A stretch of 64,000 nucleotides of DNA from Stigmatella erecta (GCF_900111745.1 NZ_FOIJ01000006.1:186001-250000); one strand, 5' to 3'. Positions 33,526 through 43,750 are shown, counted from the stretch's first letter. Program-made: numbers and translations. The notes: a model not told the origin generated them from the sequence alone.

Positions 33526-34122
33526 TCAAGCCCAGACATCCGTGTCCGGGGCCCCCGGCACCTGGGGCTCCAGGAGCTGCCGCAGCCGGCGGCGCGCCCG
33601 GTTGAGCCGCGTGCCCACGGTGGCCTTGGGGATTCCGAGCTTCTGGGCAATCTCGATATAGGAGCAGCCCTCCAGCGCATGCAGCTGGTAGATGGCCCGG
33701 AAGGTCTCCGGAAGGTGGCTCAGGGCGGCGCGCAGTTCATCGAGGCTGATGGAGGCCCAGCGTGGGAGCGATTCCTGCTCGGCGGCGCAGAGGCGCTCTT
33801 CCACCAGGTCCACCGGAATGTCCCGCTTCAAGTGCTGTGCCTTCACGCGGCACCGGTCGATGAACAGCCGGCGCAGGATGGTCATCAGCCAGGCCCGCGC
33901 ATCCGTGCCGGGCGTGTACCGGTCCAGGTGGCGCAGCCCCCGCTCCAGCGTGTCCTGAACGAGATCCCTCGCGTCCGCTGGGTTCTGGCACAGGCGCAGC
34001 GCCACCGCGTGCAGCTCGGACACGTGCGCCCGGACGACGGTGTCATACTCCTGAACCCCCAGACAGCCCGATGCGGTTTCCAACTGTTTGAGATTGCAAG
34101 AAGAGAACTCTACCGTGTGCAT
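33526..34122 (-). CDS. ECF-type RNA polymerase sigma factor
   Basis: 198 residues. The sigma-2 region has 'NPADARDLVQDTLERGLRHL' and 'DARAWLMTILRRLFIDRCR'. The sigma-4 region has 'LPETFRAIYQLHALEGCSYI' and 'GIPKATVGTRLNRARRRL'. An N-terminal extension of about 25 residues precedes sigma-2. No anti-sigma gene is adjacent; the downstream convergent gene is a response regulator. ATG start, GAGAAG a few bases upstream. Confidence 0.93.
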   Translation of the reverse strand: MHTVEFSSCNLKQLETASGCLGVQEYDTVVRAHVSELHAVALRLCQNPADARDLVQDTLERGLRHLDRYTPGTDARAWLMTILRRLFIDRCRVKAQHLKRDIPVDLVEERLCAAEQESLPRWASISLDELRAALSHLPETFRAIYQLHALEGCSYIEIAQKLGIPKATVGTRLNRARRRLRQLLEPQVPGAPDTDVWA

Positions 34123-34328
34123 GTCTTCTCACCTGAAGCGAGCGGTTCCGGCCCGGCGGGCAGGGGCCATTGCAAGCGGCGCACCCTGCTTCCGGACGCA
34201 CGCGGGGAGCCTCCCGGAGGAGGGGGGGCCGCCCGGGGGGACGCAGGGCAGGCAAACTTTGCGCGCAACCCTTGCCTGCAACGATTGCCCGCCCGGTGGC
34301 GGTGGGGAAGGGTGGTACGCTCCGCCGC

Positions 34329-35756
34329 ATGCGCGGTGAGGATCAAACGTGGAGCCATGACCAGGTGCGCATGGGCGAGCGTCCCGGGCAGTACCGCCTG
34401 CTCGTGGTGGAGGGGACGACGTCGTCCCTGGTGGACCTGCCCCCCCAGGGCATCTTGCTCGTCGGCCGGGCCCCCGAGGCGGACATCCCCCTGACGGACC
34501 GCTCCGCCTCCCGCCGCCACGCCCGGCTCTTCGTCGAGGGGGGCGGGGTGCGCGTGGCGGACCTGGAGAGCCACAACGGCGTGCGCGTCAACGGTCAGGC
34601 CGTGTCGCAGGTCCACCCCCTTCAGCCCGGTGACGTGGTGTCCCTGGGGGAGGTGCAGCTCGTGCTCTATGCCGGGGCCGGCGGCGCGGCCCGCGCCCCT
34701 TCCGTCAGCGGGGGGAGCCCGGCGCAGGCAGAGGAGCTGGTGCTCGGCGAGCGCGTCATCGTGGTGGCCGACCCCGCGCTCCACCGGCTGTATGGGCTCA
34801 TCCGCAGGCTCGCCGCCAGCGAGCTGCCCGTGCTCATCCTGGGCGAGACGGGCGCCGGCAAGGAGAACGCCGCCTTCTCCCTGCACCACTGGTCCCGCCG
34901 CTCCGCCAAGCCCTTCGTGGCCATCAACTGCGCCACCATCGCCGAGTCCCTGGCCGAGAGTGAGCTGTTCGGCCACGAGAAGGGGGCCTTCACCGGCGCC
35001 TCCGCCGCCAAGCCGGGCCTGCTGGAGACCGCGAACGGGGGCACGGTGTTCCTGGACGAGGTGGGCGAGCTGCCCCTGGCCTCCCAGGCCAAGCTGCTCC
35101 GGGCCCTGGAGACGCGGCGCATCCTCCGCGTGGGCAGCACCCAGGAGCGGGAGATCGACATCCGGATTGTCGCGGCCACCCACCGCCACCTGGAGAACGA
35201 GGTGGAGGCGGGGCGCTTCCGGAAGGACCTCTTCTTCCGGCTGGGGGCGGCCAGCGTGGTGCTGCCGCCGCTGAGGGACCGGCCCGGGGAGGTGGAGGTG
35301 CTTGCCCGGCGGTTCCTCGCCGAGGCCTGTGGCGCCCAGGCGCGGCCGGCCCCCGCCCTGTCCGCGGCCTGCCTGGAGGCGCTGAGCCGCTATGACTGGC
35401 CGGGCAACGTGCGCGAGCTGAAGAACGCCATGGGCTATGTGGCGGCCACGGTGGCCGAGGCGACGGTGGAGCCCGCGCACCTGCCCGAGCGCATCCTCAC
35501 CGCGCTCCAGGCCCCGGCCCGCACGGGGGCCGCGCCGCCCACGCCGCCCGCGCCGGTGCCCGGCCCCTCCGCGGGGGCCTCCCCTTCCGCCCCGGGCCCC
35601 CGCTTCGCCCCCCTGGCCGAGGAGCTGCGCGCGCTGGAGCGGGAGCGCATGGCCGAGGCCTTGCGCGCCACGGGCGGCGTGAAGGTGCGTGCCGCCGAGC
35701 TGCTCGGCATGCCCCTGCGGACCTTCACCCTCAAGTGCAAGCAGTACGGCCTCTGA
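34329..35756 (+). CDS. FHA-domain sigma-54-dependent activator (NtrC family)
   Basis: 475 residues from ATG 34329; an internal ATG at 34371 also fits. The N-terminal FHA domain (about 35-105) has 'LVGRAPEADIPL', 'SRRHARLF' and 'SHNGVRVNG', a phosphothreonine reader. The AAA domain (about 150-390) has Walker A 'GETGAGKEN', 'GAFTGA' for sigma-54 contact and 'TVFLDEVGELPL'. The Fis-type HTH is at the C-terminus ('KVRAAELLGMPLRTFTLKCK'). The FHA domain suggests activation by a Ser/Thr kinase, and the kinase gene starts 12 nt downstream in the same direction. Confidence 0.95.
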   Translation: MRGEDQTWSHDQVRMGERPGQYRLLVVEGTTSSLVDLPPQGILLVGRAPEADIPLTDRSASRRHARLFVEGGGVRVADLESHNGVRVNGQAVSQVHPLQPGDVVSLGEVQLVLYAGAGGAARAPSVSGGSPAQAEELVLGERVIVVADPALHRLYGLIRRLAASELPVLILGETGAGKENAAFSLHHWSRRSAKPFVAINCATIAESLAESELFGHEKGAFTGASAAKPGLLETANGGTVFLDEVGELPLASQAKLLRALETRRILRVGSTQEREIDIRIVAATHRHLENEVEAGRFRKDLFFRLGAASVVLPPLRDRPGEVEVLARRFLAEACGAQARPAPALSAACLEALSRYDWPGNVRELKNAMGYVAATVAEATVEPAHLPERILTALQAPARTGAAPPTPPAPVPGPSAGASPSAPGPRFAPLAEELRALERERMAEALRATGGVKVRAAELLGMPLRTFTLKCKQYGL

Positions 35757-35768
35757 GGCGCCCCCGCT

Positions 35769-38700
35769 GTGTCCGCCTGGGAGCCCCCTCCATCCTTCGA
35801 GGAGTACCGGCTCATCCGCCTGCTGGGGCAGGGGGCCATGGGCCAGGTGTACCTGGCGCAGGACACGCTCCTGGACCGCCCCGTCGCCGTGAAGTTCCTC
35901 TCGGGCGTGGCCCCGGACGAGGGCCAGCGCGAGCGCTTCCGCACCGAGGCCCGCGCGGTGGCCCGGCTCCAGCACCCCAACATCGTCTCCATCCACCGGG
36001 TGGGCGAGGTGCTGCGCCGCCCCTACCTCATCTCGGAGTTCATCCGGGGCCAGAGCCTCGACACCCTGCGCTGGCCCGCCCCCTGGGAGCGGGCGCGCGA
36101 GATTGGCACGGGCCTGGCCCGGGGGCTGGCGGCCGCCCACCGGCGCGGCGTGCTGCACCGGGACATCAAGCCCGCCAACGCCATGCTCACCGAGGACGGG
36201 GAGGTGAAGCTGCTGGACTTCGGCCTCGCCAAGTTCCTGGATGCCGCCCTGGAGGGCACCGGCGGCGGGCGCGAGCCGGTCCCCTCCGCCCTCTCGGAGA
36301 AGGCGCTGGCCATGGCGGACACGCTGCCCCCGGGGCAGGCGGCGCTCCAGCCCCGGGCGGCCCTGGAGGAGACCACGGGAGGGCCCCCGGCCCCGGAGCC
36401 CCGTCCGGCCGCCGCGCTGACCGTCACGGGGGCCTGGGTGGGCACGCCCCGCTACATGGCGCCGGAGCTCTGGCGCGGCGAGCCGGCCTCCCCTCGCAGT
36501 GACGTGTACTCGCTCGGGGCCCTCCTCTTCGAGCTGTGTGTGGGACGGGCGCCCCTGCACGGCCTGGGGCTCGCCGAGCTGCAGGTGGCCGTGCAGCTGC
36601 CCCTTCCCCCCGTGGCCTCCCGGGCCCCCGGCGTCGAGCCGCGCTTCGCGGCGCTCATCGACCGCTGCCTCTCGCTCCAGCCCGCCCAGCGCTTCGCCTC
36701 GGCGGAGGAGCTGCGCGAGGCGCTGGAGTCCCTGGGCGAGGAGGTCCGCGGCCCCCAGGCCCCCGCGGCCCGGCCCTACCCGGGCCTGCATGCCTTCTCC
36801 CCCGGTGAGCGCGCGGTGTTCTTCGGCCGGGGAGCCGAGGTGCGCGCGCTGCTGGACCGGCTGCGCGCGGAGCCCTTCCTCCTGCTGGCGGGAGACTCGG
36901 GGGTGGGCAAGTCCTCGCTCTGCCACGCCGGATTGTTGCCCCGCGTCGCCGAGGGGGCCCTGGGCGGCGCCTGGCGGGTGCTGTCGCTGGTTCCAGGCCG
37001 GCGCCCGCTCGCGGCCCTGGCCGCCACGCTCGCCCCGCACCTGGGCAGCCCCGAGGCGCAGGTGCAGGAAGAGCTGCGCACGGGCCCCTTCGCGCTGGCG
37101 CGGCGGCTCCGGGCCCTGGCCCCCCAGCAGAGCCTCCTGCTCTTCGTGGACCAGCTGGAGGAGTTGCTCACCCTGTCCGAGCCCGAGGAGGCCGCCCTCG
37201 TGAGCGAGCTGCTGGGGTGCCTGGCCGAGGGCATTCCCGGCGTCCGGCTGCTGGCCACCGTGCGCGGGGACTTCCTCACGCGGCTGGCGGCCCTGCCCGG
37301 CCTGGGGGATGGGCTCTCCGGCGCGCTGTTCCTGCTGCGGCCCCTGTCGGAGGCCGGGCTCCGGGAGGCCATCACCGAGCCGGCCCGCGCCCAGGGCGTC
37401 ACCTTCGAGTCCGAAGCCCTGGTCGAGTCCCTGATGGCCGCGGGGCGCACCGAGGGCGGGCTGCCCCTGCTCCAGTTCGCCCTCTCCGAGCTGTGGGAGA
37501 CGCGCGACGTGGAGCGCCGCGTCATCCCCGCCGCGGCCCTGGAGGCGCTGGGGGGCGTGGCGGGCGCGCTGGCGCGGCATGCCGATGGCGTGATCCACCG
37601 GCTGCTGCCCGCGCAGCAGGAGACCACCCGGCACCTGCTCCTGCGGCTCGTCACCCCCGAGGGCACCCGCGCCCGGCGCACGCGCGAGGAGCTGCTGGGC
37701 CACGGCCCGGACCAGGAGGAGGCCCGGGGGGTGCTCGAGGCGCTGGTGCGCGGGCGCCTGCTGGTGGCGCGCGAGACGGAAGGGGAGCCCACCTACGAGG
37801 TGGCCCACGAGGCGCTGCTCACGGGCTGGGACCAGCTCCGGGGCTGGCTTGCGGGCAATGCCGAGCGCCGGGCGGCCCTCCAGCGCCTGGAGCGGGCCGC
37901 CGCCGAGTGGCACCGCCTGGGCCGCGCCCGCGACGCGCTGGGGGGAGCCCGGCTGCTCTCCGAGGTGGAGGCCCTGGACCTGGGGCAGCTGGAGCCCCGG
38001 GAGGCCGCGTTCCTCGCCGCCTCGCGCCGGGCGGTGCGCCGGAGCCGGTGGCTGCGCGTGGGGGCCACGCTCGCCCTGCCCCTGGTGGCCGCGTGCCTCT
38101 ACGGCGGCAACCTGCTGCTCCTGCGCCTGAAGACGGACCGGGAGGTGAAGGCGCACGTGGAGACCGCGCAGCGCGTGCTCGCGTGGGCGCGGACGCAGAA
38201 CACCGCCGTCGAGACGCTCCGGACGCAGGCCTTCGCCGCCTTCGACCGCCGCCGGTTCACGGAGGCCGAGGCCCTGTGGGCCCAGGTCACCCAGCTCACC
38301 CAGCAGATGCACGCGCGGGGCTATGACCTGGCCCGCCAGGAATTCGAGAAGGCCGTCCTGAGGGCCCCCCAGCGCCGCGACACGCGCTCCCTGCTCGCGG
38401 GAGCCCTCTACGAGCGGCTGGTGCTGGCGGAGCGCGACCGGCAGGACGTGCTGGGGGACCAGCTCGCCTACCAGCTCGAGCTCTATGACGAGGCGGGCGA
38501 GTACCGCCGCCGGCTCCGGGCACCGGCCCGGGTGGCCCTCGACACGCTGCCCTCGGGCGCCACGGTCGCGGTGCAGCGCTATGCGGCCGAAGGCGGCCGG
38601 CGCACGCTCTCCGCCGAGCAGCCCCTGGGCACGGTGCCCCTGGCCCCCGTTCCGCTGGAGCCCGGCTCGTACCGCCTCGTCTTCCGGCTGCCCGGACGTC

Positions 38701-39614
38701 CACCCGTGCTCTACCCGCTGCGCGTGGAGCGGGGGGAGATGCTGCGCCTGCGCATCCCCGTGCCCAGCGCCGTCCCCGAAGGGTACGTCTACCTCCCCCC
38801 GGGCCGCTTCCTCTTCGGCAGCCACGACGAGGAGCTGGTGCGGCGCAACTTCCTCCAGGCGCAGCCGGTCCACCCGCTCTCCACGGGGGGCTTCCTCATG
38901 GCGCGCCACGAGGTGACCTACGGCGGCTGGCTCGAGTTCCTGCGCGCCCTGCCCCCCGCGGAGCGGGCCCAGCGCCTGCCCCAGGCGGCCAGCATCGGCG
39001 GCAGCTCGTCCGTCGGCATCCAGGAGCTGCCTTCAGGGGCCTGGCAGTTCACCTTCCGCCTGCGGGAGCACGCCTACGTGGCGCGGGAGGGGCAGCCACT
39101 CACGTACCTGGAGCGCACCCACCGCTCCGAGCAGGACTGGCTGCACTTCCCCGTGTCCGGCATCTCCTGGGAGGACGCCCGCGCCTACGCGGCCTGGCTC
39201 GGCCAGTCCGGCCGCCTGCCCGGCGCGCGGCTGTGCGACGTGTACGAGTGGGAGCGGGCCGCCCGGGGCGCCGACACGCGCATCTACCCCCACGGGGACG
39301 TGCTGGAGCCGGACGACGCCAACTTCGACATCACCTACGGGCAGAAGACGCTCGCCTTCGGGCCGGACACGGTGGGCAGCCACCCGGCCTCGGACAGCCC
39401 TTTTGGCATCGCCGATCTGGCAGGCAACGTGTGGGAGTGGACCACCGTCGCCGCCGAGCCCACGGCGGCCCTCTACTCGGGGGGCAGCTTCTACCAGAGC
39501 CTGGTGGCCGCCCGGAGCAGCAACCACGCCCGGGGCGAGCCCGCGCAGCGCACACCGCACATCGGCCTGCGCATCTGTGCGCCGCCCCCCGTGCCGGACC
39601 CGCCCCCGGGGTGA
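35769..39614 (+). CDS. Multidomain Ser/Thr kinase with nSTAND-type NTPase, PEGA-like and FGE-sulfatase (SUMF1) domains
   Basis: 1281 residues, GTG start. Kinase domain about 15-300: 'LGQGAMGQVYLAQ', 'VAVKFL', 'VLHRDIKPANAML', 'LLDFGLAKFL', with an inserted Pro/Ala segment before 'GTPRYMAPELW'. NTPase about 335-700: 'GLHAFSPGERAVFFGRGAEV', Walker A 'GDSGVGKSS', Walker B-like 'LLLFVDQLEELL'. Membrane helix near 757-780. A PEGA-like beta domain (about 915-1000) is followed by a formylglycine-generating-enzyme fold (about 1003-1280, 'GYVYLPPGRFLFGS', 'LAGNVWEWT', 'YSGGSFYQS'). The SUMF1 part would be outside the cytoplasm, perhaps ligand-binding rather than catalytic. Likely acts with the FHA activator upstream. 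Confidence 0.93.
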   Translation: MSAWEPPPSFEEYRLIRLLGQGAMGQVYLAQDTLLDRPVAVKFLSGVAPDEGQRERFRTEARAVARLQHPNIVSIHRVGEVLRRPYLISEFIRGQSLDTLRWPAPWERAREIGTGLARGLAAAHRRGVLHRDIKPANAMLTEDGEVKLLDFGLAKFLDAALEGTGGGREPVPSALSEKALAMADTLPPGQAALQPRAALEETTGGPPAPEPRPAAALTVTGAWVGTPRYMAPELWRGEPASPRSDVYSLGALLFELCVGRAPLHGLGLAELQVAVQLPLPPVASRAPGVEPRFAALIDRCLSLQPAQRFASAEELREALESLGEEVRGPQAPAARPYPGLHAFSPGERAVFFGRGAEVRALLDRLRAEPFLLLAGDSGVGKSSLCHAGLLPRVAEGALGGAWRVLSLVPGRRPLAALAATLAPHLGSPEAQVQEELRTGPFALARRLRALAPQQSLLLFVDQLEELLTLSEPEEAALVSELLGCLAEGIPGVRLLATVRGDFLTRLAALPGLGDGLSGALFLLRPLSEAGLREAITEPARAQGVTFESEALVESLMAAGRTEGGLPLLQFALSELWETRDVERRVIPAAALEALGGVAGALARHADGVIHRLLPAQQETTRHLLLRLVTPEGTRARRTREELLGHGPDQEEARGVLEALVRGRLLVARETEGEPTYEVAHEALLTGWDQLRGWLAGNAERRAALQRLERAAAEWHRLGRARDALGGARLLSEVEALDLGQLEPREAAFLAASRRAVRRSRWLRVGATLALPLVAACLYGGNLLLLRLKTDREVKAHVETAQRVLAWARTQNTAVETLRTQAFAAFDRRRFTEAEALWAQVTQLTQQMHARGYDLARQEFEKAVLRAPQRRDTRSLLAGALYERLVLAERDRQDVLGDQLAYQLELYDEAGEYRRRLRAPARVALDTLPSGATVAVQRYAAEGGRRTLSAEQPLGTVPLAPVPLEPGSYRLVFRLPGRPPVLYPLRVERGEMLRLRIPVPSAVPEGYVYLPPGRFLFGSHDEELVRRNFLQAQPVHPLSTGGFLMARHEVTYGGWLEFLRALPPAERAQRLPQAASIGGSSSVGIQELPSGAWQFTFRLREHAYVAREGQPLTYLERTHRSEQDWLHFPVSGISWEDARAYAAWLGQSGRLPGARLCDVYEWERAARGADTRIYPHGDVLEPDDANFDITYGQKTLAFGPDTVGSHPASDSPFGIADLAGNVWEWTTVAAEPTAALYSGGSFYQSLVAARSSNHARGEPAQRTPHIGLRICAPPPVPDPPPG

Positions 39615-39692
39615 CACCCGCCGGTGGCAAGGTGATTGCAAAGCCTGTCCACGGGCCGCGCGAACCCCCCGACCGGCCAGGAGACCCACCGC

Positions 39693-41381
39693 ATGAATCG
39701 CAAGGACACGAGTCATTGGTTGAACCGGGTGCTGCTCACCGCCATGGGCGGTCTCATGGCCGCGGCGCCCCAGGCCCTGGCCGAGGGCAACGTTCCCGAC
39801 CAGGGGCGGCGGCTGCACGGCACCGCGCGCGAGCGGCTCGAGCGGACCAACCTCAGCCTCTCGTCCGCCCTTCAGGGGAATGTCTTCCTGAGCGGGGTGA
39901 CGTTGGAGCATGGGCAGCTCCGGGCCCAGGGCATGTCTGGCAATGCCTTCGTCAACGTGAAGTTCACCCAGACCATCGCCAACGAGCTGGTGACGTTCCG
40001 CATCACCGCCGCGCAACGCCACAAGAACCGGTACGGCAGTCCCATCGCCCTGCCCTCTCCCTATACGTGGGAGTACAAGGTGGAGTACTCCTCCCCCAGC
40101 CTGGGCACGGGCCCGCTGTGCCCTGGAGCCGCGGAGGACCGGTGGGCCCTGGCCATCCCGGGCAATTGGGTAGGCGGCGACCACACGAAGACCTCATACC
40201 GGTTTGCCTTCGCGTGCCTGCCCCGGGTGGCGGCGCCCACGCTCGGGGGCGTGGCCGCCAAGTGCGTGGAGCTGGGCTATCCGCCCTGGCAGAACAACGA
40301 TCCGCGGATCGACGGCACCTCGCTGCCCCTCACACAGGAGGACGCGCTCCGCCACCACGTGGTCTGCACGTCGCTGGCCTCCGCGGACTACTGCGGCGAG
40401 GCCACCCCCAACACCCTCAATGGCACCCCCATCAAGCTATTCCACACCGGGAACGTGCCGGTGGAGACAGACACCTCCGGACAGGTCCGCATCGGCGCGG
40501 GCCCCGTCCACCAGGACTACCTCTTCGAGGCGGCCTGGGCGCTCGTGGATGTGAAGACGGGCCAGTTCATCCCCTCCTCGAGTTCGCAGGCGGAGCTGGT
40601 CCGCGCGCAGGCGGTGTGTCTGACCAAGAAGCGCTGGTCCTCCCTTCCGCTCCGGGGCACCTGCATCGCCGACACGGACGATGACGAGTTGACCAGCCGC
40701 TTGCCGGATCCGCGGCTTCCCGACAGCGGCAAGTACTGCGAGGATTACACCCGCGACGAGCTGGTCCAGCTGGGGGCCGTGCTGTTTTCCTATTCCAAGT
40801 TCCTGGACGTGGGCCTCTACCGCTTCAAACACACCCCCACCCAGCAATACCTCACCACATCGCACATCATCCTCAACCCGGGCCTGACGGGGACCGAGCC
40901 CCTCGAGGAGCGCTACCAGCGCCTCTACCAGCCGGATCCCGCCATCTTCCCGGATGCCGGAAACTACCAGCTCGCGGACAAGGGTTTGCCCGACAGCTAC
41001 GAGGGCCCTCTGTTCAGACCTTCGGCGCCCCTGCACATCTTCGAGGGGACGAATGTGAGCCGCCTGCTGCGCTACCGCAAGGCCGGAAGCGGCGTGGACG
41101 GTCCTGCGAGCTTCTTCACCGCCGTGGAAGGCAACAGCGTGGCGATTCCCGCGGACTTCATCCTGGATGGTATCGAGGGCTACCTGTACACCGCGGTGAC
41201 GCCCCCTGCCTCGGGCCCGGGGCTCCTCCTTTTCCAGAACAGCGCGCAGGGTTCTTTCCTGACGACTGGAAACAAAGACCTCGTCCCCGAGACGCCGTCT
41301 GAATTCTACGCCCCCCTCACCCAGGACCCCATGGGCTACCTGCCGTCTCTGGAGTTCTACGCCGCGCCGGTGCCCTACTAG
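39693..41381 (+). CDS. ADYC-domain secreted protein
   Basis: 562 residues from ATG 39693 (AGGAGA upstream). A signal peptide ('NRVLLTAMGGLMAAAPQALA') is followed by a domain of beta strands with paired Cys. It contains 'SADYCGEATPNTLNGTPIKL' (about 230-250), the motif that names the ADYC family in myxobacteria. The C-terminal 200 residues include a beta-trefoil-like region ('VGLYRFKHTPTQQYLTTS', 'GLLLFQNSAQGSFLTTG'), perhaps sugar-binding. Exported; role unknown. Confidence 0.75.
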   Translation: MNRKDTSHWLNRVLLTAMGGLMAAAPQALAEGNVPDQGRRLHGTARERLERTNLSLSSALQGNVFLSGVTLEHGQLRAQGMSGNAFVNVKFTQTIANELVTFRITAAQRHKNRYGSPIALPSPYTWEYKVEYSSPSLGTGPLCPGAAEDRWALAIPGNWVGGDHTKTSYRFAFACLPRVAAPTLGGVAAKCVELGYPPWQNNDPRIDGTSLPLTQEDALRHHVVCTSLASADYCGEATPNTLNGTPIKLFHTGNVPVETDTSGQVRIGAGPVHQDYLFEAAWALVDVKTGQFIPSSSSQAELVRAQAVCLTKKRWSSLPLRGTCIADTDDDELTSRLPDPRLPDSGKYCEDYTRDELVQLGAVLFSYSKFLDVGLYRFKHTPTQQYLTTSHIILNPGLTGTEPLEERYQRLYQPDPAIFPDAGNYQLADKGLPDSYEGPLFRPSAPLHIFEGTNVSRLLRYRKAGSGVDGPASFFTAVEGNSVAIPADFILDGIEGYLYTAVTPPASGPGLLLFQNSAQGSFLTTGNKDLVPETPSEFYAPLTQDPMGYLPSLEFYAAPVPY

Positions 41382-41618
41382 CGCAAGGCCTGGTGGTGGT
41401 CGTCGGGCATCCAGTCAGGGGAAGGCCGGGGGGGAGGGTAACCGCCTGGAATCGCTCTCGGATGCTCGTGGCCATGGTGCCGTCCAGATGTGTGACGATG
41501 TACGTCAACGCAAGCTGCGTCCCACGTCTTCCTTTCCGGTGGGCGCGAAGCGGCTTGATTCCAGGGCACCCGGTGGATCCAAGCTCCCCGCCCCTCAACG
41601 CGAAAGAGAGCTGCCACC

Positions 41619-43685
41619 ATGTTCCCGCGGTGTCTCCTGCTTCTACTCCGTGCGAGTCCCGTCCTGTGCCTGCTGCTGAGCGTGTCCTGCCGGGACACCA
41701 CCGAGCCGCCCCCGCCGCCCGAAGGCGAGGTGCTGGCGTTCGACCTCACGGAGGCCAACGTCCGTAACTACTTCTTCCGCCAGGGCCCCGTGGCCGCGCA
41801 CCAGCTCACCACCTCGGGGCTGGCCCCGCGCGTCGTCTGGGGCTTTCCCGCCGAGAACACGGGCATTGGCGTCTGGTTCTATCCCCCCGCTCAGCCCACC
41901 GAGCTGGTGGTGGAAGGCGCGATGGAGCCCGTGCAGCTCGCCGATGGCCTGTGGGGCGTTCGCTCCGTGCTGACGAGCGATGCGCCGCTGCTGCGCATCA
42001 AGAAGGCCGTCCTCGGCAACGTGCGCAACGTCCGGGACTACTTCTACGGGGCCACCCTCCCCCCTGAGTTCGATTACACGCTCCAGCAGGCCGCACGCGC
42101 CAGCACCCTCTCGTTCAACGCGCTCGATGGGAAGCACCACATCCAGCTCCGGCTGGAGTACCTGGACGGCACCACTGGCGCCGTGGAGGGCAGCCAGCTC
42201 GTCTTCCGCGCGGGCCCCAGCGGGAAGATCCGCCTGCGCACCACGGCCCTGATTGACTACACCCCGCTGACGCCCATTCCGCGGGATGAGCTGGTCACTG
42301 CCCAGGCCGCGAACAACCCCGAGGCCCTGAACGCGCTCGCCTTCCTGTCCTACCGGGAGAAGCTCCTGGCGGGTTCCTGGCGCTTCCTCACCTACTTCGG
42401 GCGCGACACCCTGCTGTCCCTGCGCATGCTCATGCCCGTGCTCCAGCCCGCCGTCATGGAGGCGGGCCTGGGCGCGGTGATTGACCGGCTCGGGCCCGAG
42501 GGCGCCGTGGCCCACGAGGAGGCGCTCGGGGACTACGCCTGGGTGGTCCGCACCGGCAACCAGGAGCCGCCGCCCCCACCGCCCGGGGACATGTTCTCGC
42601 CCTGGCTCGACTACAAGATGGTCGACAGCGACTTCATCCTCCCCGCCGTGCTCGCCGCCTATGCCGCGAGCCCCGCGGGCCAGGGGCACATCCAGGAGTT
42701 CCTCGCCCGGAAGACCCCCTCCGGCGAGAGCTACCAGAGCGCCGTGGAGCGCAACATCGCGCTGGTGGTCCGCAAGGCCCGGCCCTTCAGCCAGAACCCC
42801 ATCGCCGCCCACCTGGTGGCCATCACCCACCCCGAGGTCGGCAACTGGCGCGACTCGGGCGCGGGCCTGGGCTTCGGCACGTACCCCTTCGATGTGAACG
42901 CCTCGCTCGTCCCCGCGGCGCTGCGGGGCGCCGCGAGCCTGTACGCGGCGGGGCTGCTCGGCGGGGGCACGGAGCGCGCCGCGGCGCTCAACGCCATGGC
43001 GGAGGTCTGGGAGACGCACGCCGCCGGCTTCTTCCAGGTGGACGTGGACCTGCCCACGGCCCAGGAGCGCGTGCGCAGCTACGCCACACGCGTGGGGCTG
43101 GAGGCCGCGCCCGCGCTGGCCTCGCTCACCGGGCCCGTCACGTACCGGGCCGTGTCGCTCGACCGGTTGGGCAACCCGGTGCCCGTGATGAACACGGATG
43201 ATGGCTTCCTGATGCTCTTCAACACCCCGCCCGAGGCGTTCCTCACGGAGGCAGCGGGGCGCGTCCTCCGGCCGTTCCCCGCGGGGCTGCGCACCGGCTC
43301 GGGCATCGTCGTGGCCAGCACGGCGCTCGCGGAGCCGGGCTCCTCGCTGCACAGCACCTTCACCCGGGGCGACTACCACGGCACCGTCATCTGGTCCTGG
43401 CAGCAGGCCATGCTGGCCGCCGGGCTGGAGCGGCAGCTCACGCGCACGGACCTGTCGCCCGGCACCGTCACCACGCTCCGGGCCGCGCAGACGGCCCTGT
43501 GGCAGGTGATTCAGTCCGCCTCCGCGCTCAACACCGGGGAGCTGTGGAGCTGGGTGCCCCGGAATGGCCAGGCGCAGTACGCCTCGTTCGCCGAGGCGGC
43601 CATCGCGGAGGACCGCTTCGTGGATGAGTCCAACGCCGCGCAGCTCTGGAGCACGGTGTACCTGGCGGTGCAGCCGCCCCGGTAG
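41619..43685 (+). CDS. Lipoprotein with six-hairpin glycosidase-like (amylo-1,6-glucosidase-type) fold
   Basis: 688 residues. Lipobox 'LLLSVSC' (Cys about 24). An N-terminal beta domain (about 40-220) is followed by an alpha/alpha-barrel region starting with 'FLTYFGRDTLLSLRMLMPVL' (about 260-280), as in glycogen-debranching and related glycosidases. Acidic candidates are in 'HEEALGDYAWV' and 'YKMVDSDFILP', and 'TVIWSWQQAML' lies near the end. It probably acts on an oligosaccharide at the cell surface; the substrate is not evident. The 237 bp before it contain no gene. Confidence 0.7.
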   Translation: MFPRCLLLLLRASPVLCLLLSVSCRDTTEPPPPPEGEVLAFDLTEANVRNYFFRQGPVAAHQLTTSGLAPRVVWGFPAENTGIGVWFYPPAQPTELVVEGAMEPVQLADGLWGVRSVLTSDAPLLRIKKAVLGNVRNVRDYFYGATLPPEFDYTLQQAARASTLSFNALDGKHHIQLRLEYLDGTTGAVEGSQLVFRAGPSGKIRLRTTALIDYTPLTPIPRDELVTAQAANNPEALNALAFLSYREKLLAGSWRFLTYFGRDTLLSLRMLMPVLQPAVMEAGLGAVIDRLGPEGAVAHEEALGDYAWVVRTGNQEPPPPPPGDMFSPWLDYKMVDSDFILPAVLAAYAASPAGQGHIQEFLARKTPSGESYQSAVERNIALVVRKARPFSQNPIAAHLVAITHPEVGNWRDSGAGLGFGTYPFDVNASLVPAALRGAASLYAAGLLGGGTERAAALNAMAEVWETHAAGFFQVDVDLPTAQERVRSYATRVGLEAAPALASLTGPVTYRAVSLDRLGNPVPVMNTDDGFLMLFNTPPEAFLTEAAGRVLRPFPAGLRTGSGIVVASTALAEPGSSLHSTFTRGDYHGTVIWSWQQAMLAAGLERQLTRTDLSPGTVTTLRAAQTALWQVIQSASALNTGELWSWVPRNGQAQYASFAEAAIAEDRFVDESNAAQLWSTVYLAVQPPR

Positions 43686-43750
43686 CCGCCGGTCCGCACG
43701 GGCCAGTAGGTGGGGCCGGGGAGTTCAGGCCAAGATGGCTCCCCTGCCCC

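Noticed and set aside
34110-38909. 1599-codon open frame on the minus strand opposite the activator and kinase genes
   Set aside because: It is antisense to two genes with clear domains; long open antisense frames are expected at this GC and third-position bias. Its translation is low-complexity Gly/Arg/Ala/His.
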